Shown here piece by piece: positions 9,306 to 19,026 of a stretch of 64,000 nucleotides of DNA. This DNA comes from Ga0077555 sp963746315 (GTDB taxonomy: Bacteria > Pseudomonadota > Alphaproteobacteria > Rhizobiales > Hyphomicrobiaceae), in assembly GCA_963746315.1 (NCBI GenBank), contig CAVVAR010000012.1, positions 1,550,001 to 1,614,000 of the forward strand, in the 5' to 3' direction. Below the pieces are notes generated by a model. It was not told the origin of the DNA. It worked only from the letters and a program-made list of their open reading frames with translations, and ran no database searches. The position numbers and the translations under genes were made by a program. Numbering within the stretch: the first letter of the stretch is position 1; every line of letters begins with the position of its first letter.

Positions 9306-9421
9306 CCCGTGGCCCGGTTGCCGGTTGCGTCTTGCCGGCGGCTGCTGCATCCCCACATGTACGAACGTGCGTCGGGTCGCTGCCGCTCCCGTCGTTCCCG
9401 CACCACCCGAGGAGTTCCACG

Positions 9422-11026
9422 ATGCTCGCAGACCCGTCGACCGACGGATCGCTCGATAGCCAGGTCCGCCGCCGACGCACATTTGCGATCATCTCGCATC
9501 CGGACGCGGGCAAGACGACGCTGACCGAAAAGCTGCTGCTGTTCGGCGGCGCCATTCAGCTCGCCGGACAGGTGAAGGCCAAGAAGGACAAGCGCTCGAC
9601 GCGCTCGGACTGGATGGCGATCGAGCGCGCGCGCGGCATCTCGGTCGCAACCTCGGTGATGACGTTCGAGTACGGCGGAGCAGTCTTCAATCTCCTCGAC
9701 ACGCCGGGCCATGAGGATTTCTCCGATCACACCTACCGCACTCTGACGGCCGTCAATTCCGCCATCATGGTCATCGACGGCGCGCGCGGTATCGAGGCGC
9801 GAACGCGCAAGCTGTTCGAGATCTGCCGCCTGCGCGACATACCGATCATCACCTTCGTCAACAAAATGGATCGTGAAAGCCGCGAGCCCCTCGAGCTGCT
9901 CGACGAGATCGAGAAGACGCTCGCGCTCGACACCGCCCCCATGGTCTGGCCGATCGGTCGCGGTCGCGACTTCCGTGGAACGTTCGATCTCACCGCGAGC
10001 CGCATCCGCGAGCTCGACCAGAGCGACGACGGCGTTTTGGTGTCGGGCATCGACGACCCGATGATCGACACGCTGCTCGGCGAGGATCACACCGGCCTTT
10101 GGCGCGAGGAGATGGGCCTCGTCGAAGGAGCCTGCGGGCAGTTCGATCTCGAAGCTTTCCGCCAAGGCACGCTGACGCCCGTATTTTTCGGAAGCGCTCT
10201 GCGGAACTTCGGCGTGCGCGACCTGCTCGATGCCCTCATTGCTCATGCGCCGCCGCCGCGCGGACAGCCCGCCGAGCCCCGCGTCATCGAGGCCACCGAG
10301 CGGGGCATGACGGGTCTCGTGTTCAAGATCCAGGCGAACATGGACCCGGCCCATCGCGACCGCATTGCCTTCATGCGCGTGTGCTCGGGCAAGCTGACAC
10401 GTGGCATGAAGGTCAAGAACGTGCGGACCGGGCGGACGGTCGTGCTGCAGGCGCCGCAGTTCTTCTTCGCCCAGGACCGCTCGCTCGCCGAGGAGGCCTT
10501 CGCCGGCGACATCGTCGGCTTGCCGAACAAGGGTCTGTTCCGTATCGGCGATACTTTGAGTGAGGGCGAGAACGTCACCTTCGTCGGCATTCCGAGCTTT
10601 GCGCCCGAGATCCTTCGCCGGGTGCGCCTCGAGGACGCGATCCGCGCCAAGAAGCTCCGAGAGGCGTTGGCCGAGATGGCGGAGGAGGGCGTCGTCCAGC
10701 TCTTCTCGCCGCTCGATGGCTCACCGCCCATCGTGGGCGTCATCGGCGCCCTGCAGCTCGACGTGCTGGGGGACCGGCTGCAGAACGAGTACGGCCTCGC
10801 CATCGCGTTTAAGTCGGCGCCGTGCGACGCGCTTCGGTGGATCCTCGCCGACGATCCGAAAGAGATCGAGAAGTTCGTCGCCAAGAGCCGCAACTCGGTC
10901 GCGGTCGATGTCGACGGGGATCACGTCTATTTGGCGCCATCCGCATTCTATCTGGACCTCGCCGTCGAGCGAAATCCGGGCATCCGGTTCGCCGACATCA
11001 AGACGTCGACGGCACGCCCGGTGTAA
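9422..11026 (+). CDS. prfC: Peptide chain release factor 3
   Basis: A 534-residue translational GTPase that recycles RF1/RF2 from the ribosome. The GTP-binding elements appear in order: SHPDAGKTTLTEKLLLFGG (G1), ERARGISVATSV (G2, RGISV as in RF3 rather than RGITI of EF-G), DTPGHEDFSDHTYR (G3) and NKMDR (G4). Full length for RF3 (about 530). The ATG at 9422 is preferred over an upstream start at 9302, because the family begins right before the G1 motif. RF3 is patchy among bacteria, so its presence at the usual tat locus is a local feature. Confidence 0.95.
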   Translation: MLADPSTDGSLDSQVRRRRTFAIISHPDAGKTTLTEKLLLFGGAIQLAGQVKAKKDKRSTRSDWMAIERARGISVATSVMTFEYGGAVFNLLDTPGHEDFSDHTYRTLTAVNSAIMVIDGARGIEARTRKLFEICRLRDIPIITFVNKMDRESREPLELLDEIEKTLALDTAPMVWPIGRGRDFRGTFDLTASRIRELDQSDDGVLVSGIDDPMIDTLLGEDHTGLWREEMGLVEGACGQFDLEAFRQGTLTPVFFGSALRNFGVRDLLDALIAHAPPPRGQPAEPRVIEATERGMTGLVFKIQANMDPAHRDRIAFMRVCSGKLTRGMKVKNVRTGRTVVLQAPQFFFAQDRSLAEEAFAGDIVGLPNKGLFRIGDTLSEGENVTFVGIPSFAPEILRRVRLEDAIRAKKLREALAEMAEEGVVQLFSPLDGSPPIVGVIGALQLDVLGDRLQNEYGLAIAFKSAPCDALRWILADDPKEIEKFVAKSRNSVAVDVDGDHVYLAPSAFYLDLAVERNPGIRFADIKTSTARPV

Positions 11027-11191
11027 TGGAGACGGCGGCCCTGAACTCGAGATGTGGCTTAGCCACCGGCGTCATGCTATTGGCCGGGAAGGGGAATGAG
11101 GTGGTGCAACTCGAGTAGCGTACGGTCCCATGTCGCTTAACGCCAGCCTTCCGCCGCCAGTCGTCGCCGACGGTTCTGTCCCTTTATCGGC

Positions 11192-12001
11192 ATGGCGGCT
11201 GTGATGGACGCGCAAGGCCCCTTCCAGAACTCGGACCATGAGCCGAGCCGCACGGCACCGCCGACGGCACTCTCCCGCACCGAGCCCGTTACCCAGCCGG
11301 CCCCGCGCCATGCCGCGACGCGCCGGCCGTGGCGTGTCTGGCGCTGGGCGCGCCGTCTCGTTGCTCTCGTCGTTGTCCTCGTGCTCGCCTTTGTCGCCCA
11401 GATCGTCGTCTATCGGTTCGCCATGCCCGCGTGGACGCCGACCATGGCCGTGCGCAGCCTTCTGGGCGAGCCTGTTGCCCAGCGGTGGGTGCCGCTGCGA
11501 CGCGTGTCGCCCCTGCTCGTCCGAGCGGTGATCGTCTCGGAGGACGCACGCTTCTGCAGCCACAACGGCATCGATCTCGGCGAGCTGAAGGCCGCCATCG
11601 AGGATGCCAGGAGCGGGGCCGCGCCACGCGGCGCCAGCACCATCACCATGCAGGTGGTCAAGAACGTGTTTCTGTGGCCCGACCGCAGCTACCTCCGCAA
11701 GGCGCTCGAGCTGCCGCTCGCCGTCGCGGTCGATTTCGTCTGGCCGAAGCGCCGCATACTCGAGGTCTATCTCAACATCGCGGAATGGGGCCCGGGCATC
11801 TACGGCATCGACGCCGGCGCGCGCGACGCCTTCGCCAAGCCGCCATTGACGTTGACGGCACGCGAGGCTGCCCGCTTGGCTGTGGTGCTGCCCAATCCGC
11901 TCGATCGAGATCCGGCCAATCTCGAGCCGCGCATCGCACGCGTCTCGCAGATTATCGGCGCGCGCATGCGAGGCACCGTCGACACCACTTGCCTCGACTG
12001 A
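11192..12001 (+). CDS. mtgA: Monofunctional biosynthetic peptidoglycan transglycosylase
   Basis: A 269-residue GT51 glycosyltransferase that polymerises lipid II. A membrane helix at about 56-75 anchors it in the inner membrane. The catalytic Glu is at about 117 in VSEDARFCSHNGID, followed by RGASTITMQVVKNVFLW and the EVYLNIAEWGPGIYGIDAGA block, all GT51 hallmarks. There is no penicillin-binding domain, so it is the monofunctional type. It converges on the MFS gene with a 10-base gap. An ATG at 11204 is an alternative start. Confidence 0.95.
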   Translation: MAAVMDAQGPFQNSDHEPSRTAPPTALSRTEPVTQPAPRHAATRRPWRVWRWARRLVALVVVLVLAFVAQIVVYRFAMPAWTPTMAVRSLLGEPVAQRWVPLRRVSPLLVRAVIVSEDARFCSHNGIDLGELKAAIEDARSGAAPRGASTITMQVVKNVFLWPDRSYLRKALELPLAVAVDFVWPKRRILEVYLNIAEWGPGIYGIDAGARDAFAKPPLTLTAREAARLAVVLPNPLDRDPANLEPRIARVSQIIGARMRGTVDTTCLD

Positions 12002-12011
12002 GACGGGCGGC

Positions 12012-13274
12012 TCAGCTCGTCACCTTCGCGGCCCCGCGATCCCCGGTGAGCTCCTGCGGCCGGATGTACCAGAAGGCCAGAAGCGCTACCGCCATGAGCG
12101 CCGCGACGCTCCCGAACGCCATGCTCCAGCCGAGCGTCGACATTCCCCCCGAAAGATCGAGTATCCAGCCGACCAGGAGCGGCCCGACGAAGCCACCGGC
12201 ATAGCCGAGCATCGAGTGGACCGCGAGAGTGGCCCCTCGGCGCGACGGCTCGGCCGTTCCGGCGGCACCAGCGGTCAACGAGGAGGAGTCGAGCCAAACC
12301 ACGGCGCCGTAGATGAGCAGCAGTGCCGCGGCCAGTTGATAGGAGCCCGATCCGAGATATCCGATGCTTGCTGCCATCACCACCGACGCGAGCATCGCCG
12401 CTTGCACGAGCCTCCGCCGTCCGAGCCGGATCGACGCCTCGTTGCCCAGCAGGCTGGTGAGCGTTCCGATGAGTCCGAGCGTTGTCGCAAGGACTGCGGG
12501 CGAGATCAAAGCGTCGCTGTGCCCCGTGCGTAGCGCGACCCAAGCCAGGAATGCGACGCCCCAACCTCGGAGCACACTCATCTCGAGCGTATGGATGGCA
12601 TAGGCGAGCGCATACGCCATCGCCGATGTGTTGCGGAAAACCGGCCGGAAATCATAGAGCGCGCCACCATCGGCGGCTCGCCGCGGCGCGGCCTGCTGAG
12701 CGGGCACCACGGCCACGATCACGACAAAGGCAATCGCAGCGCTGATCGCAGCAGCGACGAAGGCCGATGGCCAACCGCCGAGCTGCGCGAGCCACTCTCC
12801 GGTCGCGAACGACAACGCGCCGGAGATGCCGATGCTGGCGGCATGCCCGGCGGTCGCGCGCGACATCAACTTGGGATCCACTCGGTCGGCCAACAGCTTC
12901 AGGCCCGTCATGTAGGTGCCAGCCCAGCCAACGCCGGTCACCGCCCGGCACGCCAGCGCCGACCAGAATTCGTTGGCAAAGAGCCCGAACGCGAGATGGC
13001 CTGCAAACGTCAAGGCAACGCCGAAGAGATAGATCCGCTTCGGATCAAGCCTATCGGTCAGCGTGACGAGCACCGGGACGGCCAGCATGTAGGCGCCATA
13101 GAAAGACGCCGTCACCCAGCCCGCCTCGCTGTTCGAGAGCCCCCACAAAGGCGCCAGCCGTGGCAGCAGAGCCGGCCAGAAGAAAGCTCCGATCTGCACC
13201 AGCACCTGTGCCGCACAGACGAGCGCCACGAGCCTCCTGGCAGAGCGCGCTTGCTCAGTCATCTCTCCGCTCAT
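12012..13274 (-). CDS. MFS transporter, about 12 membrane helices
   Basis: A 420-residue major facilitator carrier in the inner membrane. The N-half has the loop-2/3 signature as LTDRLDPKRIYLFG (variant of DRxGRR), the second half repeats the pattern around LGRRRLVQA, and hydrophobic segments cover most of its length. Helix 1 lies in LVALVCAAQVLVQIGAFFWPAL. The substrate cannot be told from the sequence. It is transcribed away from the peptide-type ABC operon at 13499 with a shared 224-base upstream region, so co-regulation with that operon is plausible. A second Met four codons in is an alternative start. Confidence 0.85.
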   Translation of the reverse strand: MSGEMTEQARSARRLVALVCAAQVLVQIGAFFWPALLPRLAPLWGLSNSEAGWVTASFYGAYMLAVPVLVTLTDRLDPKRIYLFGVALTFAGHLAFGLFANEFWSALACRAVTGVGWAGTYMTGLKLLADRVDPKLMSRATAGHAASIGISGALSFATGEWLAQLGGWPSAFVAAAISAAIAFVVIVAVVPAQQAAPRRAADGGALYDFRPVFRNTSAMAYALAYAIHTLEMSVLRGWGVAFLAWVALRTGHSDALISPAVLATTLGLIGTLTSLLGNEASIRLGRRRLVQAAMLASVVMAASIGYLGSGSYQLAAALLLIYGAVVWLDSSSLTAGAAGTAEPSRRGATLAVHSMLGYAGGFVGPLLVGWILDLSGGMSTLGWSMAFGSVAALMAVALLAFWYIRPQELTGDRGAAKVTS

Positions 13275-13498
13275 GGACGCATTGCCTCTTCCGGCGCCGG
13301 CTGCTTCGACGAGCGTACTATGATTTGTGAGCCGAGTAGCAACCAGGCCCCCGGCATCGCCACTGTCCGGTCTGCGCGAATGTACGGCTCGGAGAAACCA
13401 CCATTGACAATGATGCTTTCAGCGCCGGATAGTTTTGTTCGTCGGCGGCGTGAGCCGGACCAGACAAAAAGAATACAGTTGACCCTGGGAGGTCGCCA

Positions 13499-15148
13499 AT
13501 GGTGTTGCGCTTGCGGGCCTTTGCGCCCGCTTTGACCGCGTGTGCCGCCGTGATCGCTGCGAGCCCGCTCGCCGCCCAGGAGCCGAAGGGCACCCTGGTG
13601 TTTGCTGTCGAGACGCTGGCGGCACAAACGCTGGACCCCATCCTCGAGCAGCGGCCGGGCAACGCCGTTTATCAGGCAGCCATGTACGACAGCCTCGTCG
13701 GGTTCGACATCGCTAAGGGCGGTGTCGGTCCGGGCGTTGCCGAGAGCTGGGCCATGGCGGACGATGGTCTCTCCTGGACATTCAAAATCCGCCCGGGCCA
13801 AAAATGGCACAACGGCGATCCGCTGACCGCACACGACGTGAAGTTCAGCCTCGAGCGCACCATGTCGCCGGACTCGCGCGCCGCCGCAGCCGCCTCGTTG
13901 CGCCGCTCGATCAAGAGCATCGACGTACTCGACGACCTCACGGTGCGCGTCAACACGAATGGCGCGCAGCTCGGGCTGCCCGCCTCGCTCAGCCGTGCGG
14001 TGGCGCCCGAGGGCTCGATCATGCCCAAGGCCTACATTGAGAAGGTCGGCGCCGAGGAGTTCCGCAAAAAGCCCATCGGCAGCGGGCCATGGAAATTCGT
14101 CCGCAGCGTCCCCGGAGACCGCCTCGAGTTCGAGGCCGTCGAGCACAACCATTGGCGCGGCCGGCCGAAGTTCAAGAACTTGCACATTCTGCTCGTTCCC
14201 GAAGAAGCAACTCGCGTTGCCATGGCGCGAACTGGAGAGGCAGCGATCGCCTCGATCAGCCCTGAAACGATCCGCGGCGCCGAGCGCGGTGGCCTGAAGG
14301 TCGTCTCCGTTCCATCGACGATGCAGGCCGTGTTCCAGGCCTGGGGCACGTGGCGGCCCGAGTCCAAGGATAGCCCGCTTGCCAAGAAGCGCGTTCGCCA
14401 AGCCCTGTCCCTGGCGATCGACCGCAAGCAGGTGATCGAGCACGTGATGGCCGGCTACGCGAATATCCCGCGGCCCTATTCGACCTTCGCCTACACCGAC
14501 AGCGTCAGCGTCGACCGTTGGAAGAAATGGGCCGACGAGAATTTCCGCTACGATCCGGAACTGGCGAAGAAGATCCTCGCCGAGGAAGGCTATCCGAACG
14601 GCTTTGAATTGAAGTTCGCGAATACGGCTCTGCCGGGCACGCAGTTCATGGTGGCCGTCGGCACGGCCGTCGCCGACATGTGGCAGAAGATCGGCCTCAA
14701 GGTCACGACCAAGCATTACGAGTGGGGCTCGTTCCCGCCGCTGGTTCGCGCGGCCGATCAGGCACAGCTCACGGGTTGGGTGTCGATGTATCGGACGGTC
14801 GGCCGGCCGGATGCGCCATGGCGTTATAACGCCGCGTTCAATCCGGAGAGCAACGAGCGACTGTTCGGCGACAAGGACAACTGCAATGCGGATTGCAAGC
14901 GTTTCGTCGAGCTTTACCGCGGCGTGATCAACGAGCGCGATCCTAAGAAGCGCACCGAGATCAACGATACCATGATCGAGCATGTCGCCAACAGCTGGCT
15001 CTCCATCCCGATCATCGAGGGTATGGGATATTACGCCGTGAATACCAAAAAGGCCGGTGAGTTCGCGCCAATTCCAGGTCGCCACGAGCTCGGCGACGTC
15101 TTCGAGAGGATCCCGCAGCCCGACACGAAGCCCTGGCCGAAGAAATAG
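13499..15148 (+). CDS. ABC transporter substrate-binding protein, family 5 (peptide/nickel type)
   Basis: A 549-residue periplasmic binding protein with an N-terminal signal (ALTACAAVIAASPLAAQE) and no lipobox. The SBP_bac_5 signature is visible as GVAESWAMADDGLSWTFKIR and WHNGDPLTAHDVKFSLER. The ribosome site is GGGAGG. It is the first gene of a five-gene importer: two permeases and two ATPases follow on the same strand. Members bind dipeptides, oligopeptides, nickel, glutathione or other small acids, so the ligand is open; the downstream CoA genes raise the chance of a non-peptide substrate. Confidence 0.92.
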   Translation: MVLRLRAFAPALTACAAVIAASPLAAQEPKGTLVFAVETLAAQTLDPILEQRPGNAVYQAAMYDSLVGFDIAKGGVGPGVAESWAMADDGLSWTFKIRPGQKWHNGDPLTAHDVKFSLERTMSPDSRAAAAASLRRSIKSIDVLDDLTVRVNTNGAQLGLPASLSRAVAPEGSIMPKAYIEKVGAEEFRKKPIGSGPWKFVRSVPGDRLEFEAVEHNHWRGRPKFKNLHILLVPEEATRVAMARTGEAAIASISPETIRGAERGGLKVVSVPSTMQAVFQAWGTWRPESKDSPLAKKRVRQALSLAIDRKQVIEHVMAGYANIPRPYSTFAYTDSVSVDRWKKWADENFRYDPELAKKILAEEGYPNGFELKFANTALPGTQFMVAVGTAVADMWQKIGLKVTTKHYEWGSFPPLVRAADQAQLTGWVSMYRTVGRPDAPWRYNAAFNPESNERLFGDKDNCNADCKRFVELYRGVINERDPKKRTEINDTMIEHVANSWLSIPIIEGMGYYAVNTKKAGEFAPIPGRHELGDVFERIPQPDTKPWPKK

Positions 15149-15234
15149 AGAACCGACCGCATAGCCTTTCGCGGGCTGGACGCGTGCGATCGCGACGCTT
15201 GGTTTGGTAGGGTTTTCGCGCCGAGGTTCACGAC

Positions 15235-16152
15235 ATGGGTCGCTTCATTGCTCGCCGCTTGTCGCAAGGCCTGTTGCTGCTGTTCCTGGTTGCGGCCGTG
15301 GTCTTCGTTCTGGGCCGCATGACGGGCAACCCTGTCGACCTCATGCTGCCCGAGGACGCCACCGCCGAGGATCGCGCACGCATGATCCAGGCGCTGGGCC
15401 TCGACGGGCCGTGGCACACGCAGTTTCTCACCTTCATCGGTAACGCATTGCAGGGTGATCTCGGCACCTCGATCCGCATGCGCCAGCCGGCCGTCGATGT
15501 ATTTCTGTCGAGGCTGCCGAACACGCTCGCCATCATCCCGTGGGCTCTGTTGCTCGCCATGGTGGTGGGCATCCCGCTCGGTGTCCTGGCCGCCCTGAAC
15601 CGTGGCAACCTGGTCGATCGAGCCGCGGGCACGGTCGCCGTCCTCGGCATCGCGACGCCGAATTTCTGGCTGGGCATCGTCCTGATCTTCGTTTTCAGCG
15701 TCGAGCTCGGCTGGTTGCCGTCCGGCCGGATGGGCGGACCCGACCACTACGTCCTGCCTGTGATTACCCTCGGCACGTTCCTGACGGCCGGCTTCATGCG
15801 GCTGGCCCGCTCCAGCATGCTGGATGTGATGGAGAGCGAGTTCGTCAAGCTCGCGCGCATCAAGGGACTGTCGGAAACGGTGGTCATCTGGAAGCATTGC
15901 CTGCGAAATGCGTTGATCCCGCTGCTCACTCTGTGGGGCGTCTTCGTCGGCAATCTGATCACCGGCGCCATCGTCACGGAGACCGTGTTCGCCTGGCCGG
16001 GTGTGGGCCGCCTCACCTACGAGGCCGTCATCTATCGCGACTTTCCTCTGCTGCAAGCCGTGATCATCATGAAATCGATCCTGATATTGTCGATCAATCT
16101 CCTGGTCGACATCCTTTATGCCTACGTCGATCCGCGCATCAGGTTGAGCTAG
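15235..16152 (+). CDS. ABC transporter permease, DppB type
   Basis: A 305-residue inner-membrane permease. The N-terminal MGRFIARRLSQGLLLLFLVA start and LGRMTGNPVDLMLPED loop are classic DppB/OppB. The EAA coupling motif for the ATPase lies in FVKLARIKGLSETVVIWKH. About six membrane helices are visible. It lies 86 bases after the binding-protein gene and 8 bases before the second permease, so it is clearly one operon. It pairs with the DppC-type subunit to form the channel. Confidence 0.93.
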   Translation: MGRFIARRLSQGLLLLFLVAAVVFVLGRMTGNPVDLMLPEDATAEDRARMIQALGLDGPWHTQFLTFIGNALQGDLGTSIRMRQPAVDVFLSRLPNTLAIIPWALLLAMVVGIPLGVLAALNRGNLVDRAAGTVAVLGIATPNFWLGIVLIFVFSVELGWLPSGRMGGPDHYVLPVITLGTFLTAGFMRLARSSMLDVMESEFVKLARIKGLSETVVIWKHCLRNALIPLLTLWGVFVGNLITGAIVTETVFAWPGVGRLTYEAVIYRDFPLLQAVIIMKSILILSINLLVDILYAYVDPRIRLS

Positions 16153-16160
16153 GAGCCGAG

Positions 16161-16985
16161 ATGCGCCGCCTCCCCTGGGTTCCGATCCTGATCATCACAG
16201 TCGTGGCCCTCATGGCCGTGCTCGCGCCGCTGCTTGCGCCGCACGACCCCATCGCACAAACGTTGAAGGACAAGCTTCTGCCACCCATCTGGGTCGACGG
16301 CGGCGAGGCTAAATACCTGCTCGGTACTGATGCCTTTGGTCGCGACATTCTGAGCCGTCTCATTTATGGCGCGCGTGTCAGTTTGATCGTGGCGCTTCTC
16401 GCGCTCACTGTCGGTGGTGGTATCGGCCTGACGATCGGTATCGTCGCCGGCTATCTCGGTGGCTTCGTCGAGACCGTGCTCATGCGCCTCGTCGATGCCG
16501 CCTTCACGTTCCCCGCGATCCTCTTTGCGCTGCTGCTCGCCGTGACCATGGGGCAGGGGCTCGGCACGCTCGTCCTCGCCATCAGCCTGCTGCTCTGGGC
16601 GAGCTTCGCGCGGATCATCCGCGGCGAGGTGCTCGCCTTGAAGCAGCGCGATTTCGTGGCGCTCGCCAAGGTGCGCGGCTGCTCGACGCTACGCATCATG
16701 GCAACGCACATCCTGCCCAACGTCATCAATACGTTCCTGGTGCTGGTGACGCTCAATATCGGCGTCGTCATCATCGCCGAGGCGTCGCTGTCGTTTCTAG
16801 GCGCGGGCATTCCGCCGCCGACGCCGACTTGGGGACTTATGGTCTCGGAAGGGCGCGGGCATATCGCGGATGCCTGGTGGGTCGCCCTGATCCCGGGCAT
16901 CGCCATCACACTGTTGGTCCTGTCGGTCAATCTGTTCGGCGACTGGCTGCGCGACCGGCTCGACCCGAGGCTGCGCCAGCTATGA
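16161..16985 (+). CDS. ABC transporter permease, DppC type
   Basis: A 274-residue inner-membrane permease. The hallmark LLGTDAFGRDILSRLIYGARVSL (read as LLGTDAFGRDILSR then LIYGARVSL) is present, with the EAA coupling loop near FVALAKVRGCSTLRIMATH and the family end NLFGDWLRDRLDPRLRQL. The ATG at 16161 was chosen because a stop closes the upstream gene eight bases earlier and an AGGAG-like site (ctAGGAG) precedes it. Its stop overlaps the next ATG (ATGA), so translation is coupled to the ATPase gene. Confidence 0.93.
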   Translation: MRRLPWVPILIITVVALMAVLAPLLAPHDPIAQTLKDKLLPPIWVDGGEAKYLLGTDAFGRDILSRLIYGARVSLIVALLALTVGGGIGLTIGIVAGYLGGFVETVLMRLVDAAFTFPAILFALLLAVTMGQGLGTLVLAISLLLWASFARIIRGEVLALKQRDFVALAKVRGCSTLRIMATHILPNVINTFLVLVTLNIGVVIIAEASLSFLGAGIPPPTPTWGLMVSEGRGHIADAWWVALIPGIAITLLVLSVNLFGDWLRDRLDPRLRQL

Positions 16986-17959
16986 GCGAGGAGAATGTCC
17001 TCGAGGTTCGCGACCTCGCCACCTACTTCGAGCTGCGCCGCGGCGTCGTGAAGGCCGTCGACGGCGTCAGCTTCGACTTGCGCCGCGGTGAGGTGCTCGG
17101 CCTCGTCGGCGAGTCCGGATGCGGCAAGAGCCTGACCGCGCTCTCGATCATGCGGCTTCTGCCCAAGGGCGGCGCGCGCACGGTCCGCGGCGAGGTTCGC
17201 CTCGGCGGCGAGAACATTCTCGATCTGCCGGCGAGCCGCATGCGCGATATTCGCGGCCGGCGCATCTCGATGATCCTGCAGGACCCGCAGACCTCGCTCA
17301 ACCCGGTCTTCACGATCGGCGAGCAATTGCGCGAGGCCATCTACCGTCGCGCGCCCGCCAGGACGGCCGAGATCATGAAGGAGGCCGTGGCCGCGCTCCG
17401 CCGAGTCGAGATTGCGGCGCCCGAGAGCCGCATCCGCCAGTATCCGCACCAGATGTCGGGCGGCATGAAGCAACGCGTCGTCGGCGCCATCGCCATGAGC
17501 GGGGAGCCGCAGGTGCTCATCGCCGACGAGCCGACGACGGCGCTCGATGTCACGATCCAGCTGCAATACTTGAAGCTACTGAAGCGCCTTCAGGCTGATA
17601 CCGGGATGGCGATCCTGTTCATCACGCACGACTTCGGCGTCGTAGCGCGGATGTGCGATCGCGTCGCCGTCATGTACGCCGGCCGCATCGTCGAGTGCGG
17701 TCCCGTCGCCGAGGTGTTCGAGCGTCCGGCCCATCCCTATACACGCGCGCTGATCGCGTCGGTGCCGAAGATGACCGGAGAGCGCGGCCGGCTCGCGACG
17801 ATCGAAGGCCAGCCGCCGTCTCTGGTCGACTTGCCGCCTGGATGCCGATTCGCACCACGCTGCAGCCTTGCCGAGCCGAAGTGCGTCGCGACCTATCCCG
17901 AGATGGAGACGGTCGGTCCGGAGCACACCGCTTCTTGCTGGAGGGCCGACACGCGATGA
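16982..17959 (+). CDS. ABC transporter ATP-binding protein, DppD type
   Basis: A 325-residue ATPase. Walker A is GESGCGKS, the ABC signature is MSGGMKQRV and Walker B is VLIADEPTTALD. The C-terminal oligopeptide/dipeptide extension carries Cys residues in PPGCRFAPRCSLAEPKC, typical of DppD/OppD. It starts on the ATGA overlap with the permease and ends on an ATGA overlap with the second ATPase. The two ATPases should form the heterodimer that drives the importer. Confidence 0.94.
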   Translation: MSEENVLEVRDLATYFELRRGVVKAVDGVSFDLRRGEVLGLVGESGCGKSLTALSIMRLLPKGGARTVRGEVRLGGENILDLPASRMRDIRGRRISMILQDPQTSLNPVFTIGEQLREAIYRRAPARTAEIMKEAVAALRRVEIAAPESRIRQYPHQMSGGMKQRVVGAIAMSGEPQVLIADEPTTALDVTIQLQYLKLLKRLQADTGMAILFITHDFGVVARMCDRVAVMYAGRIVECGPVAEVFERPAHPYTRALIASVPKMTGERGRLATIEGQPPSLVDLPPGCRFAPRCSLAEPKCVATYPEMETVGPEHTASCWRADTR

Positions 17960-18978
17960 GTGACGAGCCGCTGCTGCGCGTCGAAGGCTTGAAGAAGCAC
18001 TATCCCGTGACCAAGGGTATCCTGTTCTCGCGGACGCTGGGTCACGTGAAGGCTGTTGACGGGGTCTCGTTCACCCTCCGGGCCGGCGAGACGGTGGGCC
18101 TTGTCGGGGAATCTGGCTGCGGCAAGACGACGACTTCAAAGCTCATTCTCAATCTCGAGGCGCCGACCGAAGGCGAGGTCTTTTTGGACGGCAAGCCCAT
18201 CCATGGCCTCTCGGGGGCCGAGCTGATCGCCTTCCGTGCCACGGTGCAGGCTGTGTTTCAGGATCCGTGGTCGTCGTTGAATCCGCGGATGACCGTCGGG
18301 CGCACCATTGCCGAGAGCCTGATCGTCAACGGCTGGACCCGGGAGCGAATCAACGCGCGTGTCAGCGAGCTATTGCAGCAGGTCGGACTGCGCCCCGAGC
18401 AGGCGACGCAATACCCGCACGAGTTCTCCGGTGGCCAGCGCCAGCGGATCGCGCTTGCGGCCGCGCTCGCCTCGCATCCGAAGCTGATCGTGCTCGACGA
18501 GCCGATCTCGGCGCTCGATGTCTCGATCCGCGCCCAGATGATGAACTTGCTGAAGGACATCCAGGCAGAGCAGAATGTCGCCTACCTGCTGGTCGCGCAC
18601 GATCTTGCCACCGTGCGTCACATGGCCGACCAGACGGTCGTCATGTACCTCGGCAAGATCGTCGAGCAGGGGCCAACGGAGAGCCTGTTCCGCGACGTGC
18701 GCCATCCCTACACCAAGGCGCTTTTCTCCGCCGTTCTCGAGGCGCGGCCGGGCGCGATTGCCGACGAGATCGAGCTCAAGGGCGAGGTGCCGTCGCCGCT
18801 GAATCCGCCCGGTGGCTGCCGGTTCCACCCGCGCTGCCCGTTTGCCTTCGATCGCTGCAGCGGTGAAGAGCCGTCTCTGCGCGAGGTGTCGCCGGCTCAC
18901 AGTGTCGCTTGTCATCTCTTCGATGAGGCGACTGTCCTCCCAGGCGATCCGGTCCGTGCAGCGAGCCCGGCAACGTGA
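17956..18978 (+). CDS. ABC transporter ATP-binding protein, DppF type
   Basis: A 340-residue ATPase. Walker A is GESGCGKTTTSK, the signature is FSGGQRQRIAL, Walker B is LIVLDEPISALD, and the C-terminal Cys-containing block is PPGGCRFHPRCPF. It is the last gene of the importer and starts on an ATGA overlap with its partner. The two-hot-dog gene follows after 48 bases on the same strand, so transcription may continue into the CoA-metabolism genes. Confidence 0.94.
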   Translation: MSDEPLLRVEGLKKHYPVTKGILFSRTLGHVKAVDGVSFTLRAGETVGLVGESGCGKTTTSKLILNLEAPTEGEVFLDGKPIHGLSGAELIAFRATVQAVFQDPWSSLNPRMTVGRTIAESLIVNGWTRERINARVSELLQQVGLRPEQATQYPHEFSGGQRQRIALAAALASHPKLIVLDEPISALDVSIRAQMMNLLKDIQAEQNVAYLLVAHDLATVRHMADQTVVMYLGKIVEQGPTESLFRDVRHPYTKALFSAVLEARPGAIADEIELKGEVPSPLNPPGGCRFHPRCPFAFDRCSGEEPSLREVSPAHSVACHLFDEATVLPGDPVRAASPAT

Positions 18979-19026
18979 TAGGCGAGATCCGGAACGCCGT
19001 TTGCCGGATATCATCGAGGGAGCCCA

